Shown: one piece after another, positions 62,935-64,000 of the stretch
Numbering within the stretch: the stretch's first letter is position 1
Layout: every line of letters begins with the position of its first letter
Program-made: the position numbers and the translations under genes
Notes under the pieces: generated by a model
Told to the model about the DNA's origin: nothing
The model's database searches: none
Seen by the model: only the letters and a program-made list of their open reading frames with translations
Source of the DNA: Phallus indusiatus
Lineage: Eukaryota > Basidiomycota > Agaricomycetes > Phallales > Phallaceae
Reading direction: 5' to 3'
Length of the DNA: 64,000 nucleotides
Assembly: GCA_027605045.1 (NCBI GenBank)
Contig: JAQFWX010000013.1
Coordinates: 558,001-622,000 of the forward strand

Positions 62935-62953
62935 CCGGTTCCTCTCGAACCGG
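62935..62953. repeat. 7-bp hairpin, CCGGTTC / GAACCGG
   Basis: Perfect arms at 62935-62941 and 62947-62953 with loop CTCTC. The context does not form a tRNA T-arm: no matching acceptor or anticodon stem was found around it. Confidence 0.55.
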
Positions 62954-64000
62954 TACATGAGGTCAACATTACAGACTAATCAAGGAAAAATAAAGTTTAC
63001 GAGCCAGCATACCGGAGCGCCACAAAGGCTTTGTACTGATCAACAACTTCTATCTTTGACCTATCATGGATGAAAAACGATTTGCCATACGCCGATTCGA
63101 TACTGATTTAGGCGTTTAGTTAGGCTTTGATACCCGCTCAAAAACCTTGGAAAATTTTCTAATTGGATATAAATCACATAGCAAAAACGGAAAAACAGAT
63201 AAGTAGCAGGGAATAACACCTCATTTTTCCGAGATGTCGTTGGCCCGCTGGCGGGTGAGATTCGCGATGTTTGGAGTAAGCTACTATGTAGGGAGTCGCT
63301 ACTTTCGATGAAAGTTCCGGTTTCTTGATTTCATCTTTGCCCTCGGGTTGGGAGATGATGTCATCGTAAATACATTATAGGAAATGAATAACTCTTTCAT
63401 TGCGAAAAGAGAAGACAGTGGAAGTCGAAGGCACTCAGAGAAGATACTAATCAAGAGCAAATCTCATACGGGCGCTAGAACGATCCTGCCGGATTCGAGT
63501 AGATTCGAATGTGTCACATGTCACGCGATTACTGCGGCCAGCAGTGATCTCGTGAACTCGAGGACGGAAGAACGTTACACTGCGGCTCCACAACATCTTA
63601 GTGTAGAAAAATAAATGTGAGATTACTGTTACTGAATAGCATGATCGAACACTAATCGAAACTAACGTTCATCTTGACAACGAAGCTAGCAAAGCTGCTC
63701 AGCGGCGAGTGGGGCGGGAAGATGATAAATCAGACTCTGAAGTGTTAATACAATACAATTAGAAGGTATTAGTATCCGTATAAATATTCATCATTTGGGG
63801 ATAAAATACAGTTGTGTGCGGAGTAATATGCATGAGATGAGTATACTGCTTGGACAAGAAAGGGAGTAGGATAGTGAAAAAGACAAAAACGAAAACAGGT
63901 AACAGTGATGAGAGAGGAAGCGATCAGATGAGAAGGTAGCATCGTGGAATCGGATGGACAATAAGATGTCACTCATTACAGTGTGGTGCCATCAACGAGT

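Larger units (their letters stand above)
54852..64000. other. 9.1-kb flank without a supported gene
   Basis: No open frame exceeds about 125 codons in this stretch and most begin on non-ATG codons. I looked for retrotransposon reverse transcriptase and integrase motifs, DDE transposases, helicases, tRNAs and 5S rRNA and recognised none. Small features seen: TATATATAA near 55.13 kb with an 83-codon frame behind it (55181-55432), a signal-like start at 60330 (MALWSLLASPILLLYF), and the inverted repeats listed separately. The flank may be heterochromatic, a graveyard of old elements, or a site of non-coding RNA. Confidence 0.5.

Noticed and set aside
62935..62953. A possible tRNA T-arm (GGTTC...GAACC)
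   Set aside because: The arms fit a hairpin but the loop is 5 nt, and no anticodon stem, D-arm or acceptor pairing is present around it.

Overview
The window looks like nuclear DNA of a basidiomycete fungus, most likely an agaricomycete. The genes are dense, on both strands, and cut by many introns of about 45-65 bp with GT..AG ends. The gene set is fungal: a LYS2-type aminoadipate reductase, an NPR2 subunit of the GATOR1/SEACIT complex, a TOM1-type HECT ligase, an EF-hand MscS channel and an agaric-style F-box protein with a zinc-finger tail. No tRNA, rRNA, CRISPR or intact transposon was recognised.

Layout, left part (1-23.6 kb). An Hsp110/SSE-type chaperone is cut by the left edge (minus). 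Then come a TBC-domain Rab GAP (plus), NPR2 (plus), an F-box protein (minus), a UbiB/ABC1 kinase of the ADCK1/Mcp2 type (plus) and a 12-kb TOM1/HUWE1-like E3 ubiquitin ligase (plus).

Middle part (24-48 kb). This holds a small secreted-peptide candidate behind a good TATA box, an MDR-family quinone oxidoreductase (minus), a LYR-type mitochondrial protein (plus), a second F-box-like protein (plus), LYS2 (minus), an MscS channel with an EF-hand (plus), mitochondrial ribosomal protein bS6m (minus) and Tudor-SN/SND1 (plus).

Right part (48-64 kb). This holds a frameshifted isoprenylcysteine methyltransferase relic (minus), an HDHD3-like HAD protein (minus), an 87-residue unknown protein (plus) and a single-pass membrane protein (minus). 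After these, about 9 kb (54.9-64 kb) shows no gene I can support.

Many genes are arranged head to head with short shared promoters: Hsp110/TBC, F-box/ABC1, quinone oxidoreductase/LYR, LYS2/MscS and bS6m/Tudor-SN. Functional themes are ordinary housekeeping: nutrient signalling (NPR2), lysine synthesis (LYS2), ubiquitin-dependent turnover (TOM1, F-box), mitochondrial lipid and translation functions (ABC1, LYR, bS6m) and membrane traffic (TBC). I found no clear novel multi-gene system. The most interesting items are catalytic-site micro-exons in two unrelated enzymes, the decaying methyltransferase, a possible overlapping exon next to bS6m, a short promoter motif shared by three genes, and the empty right flank.
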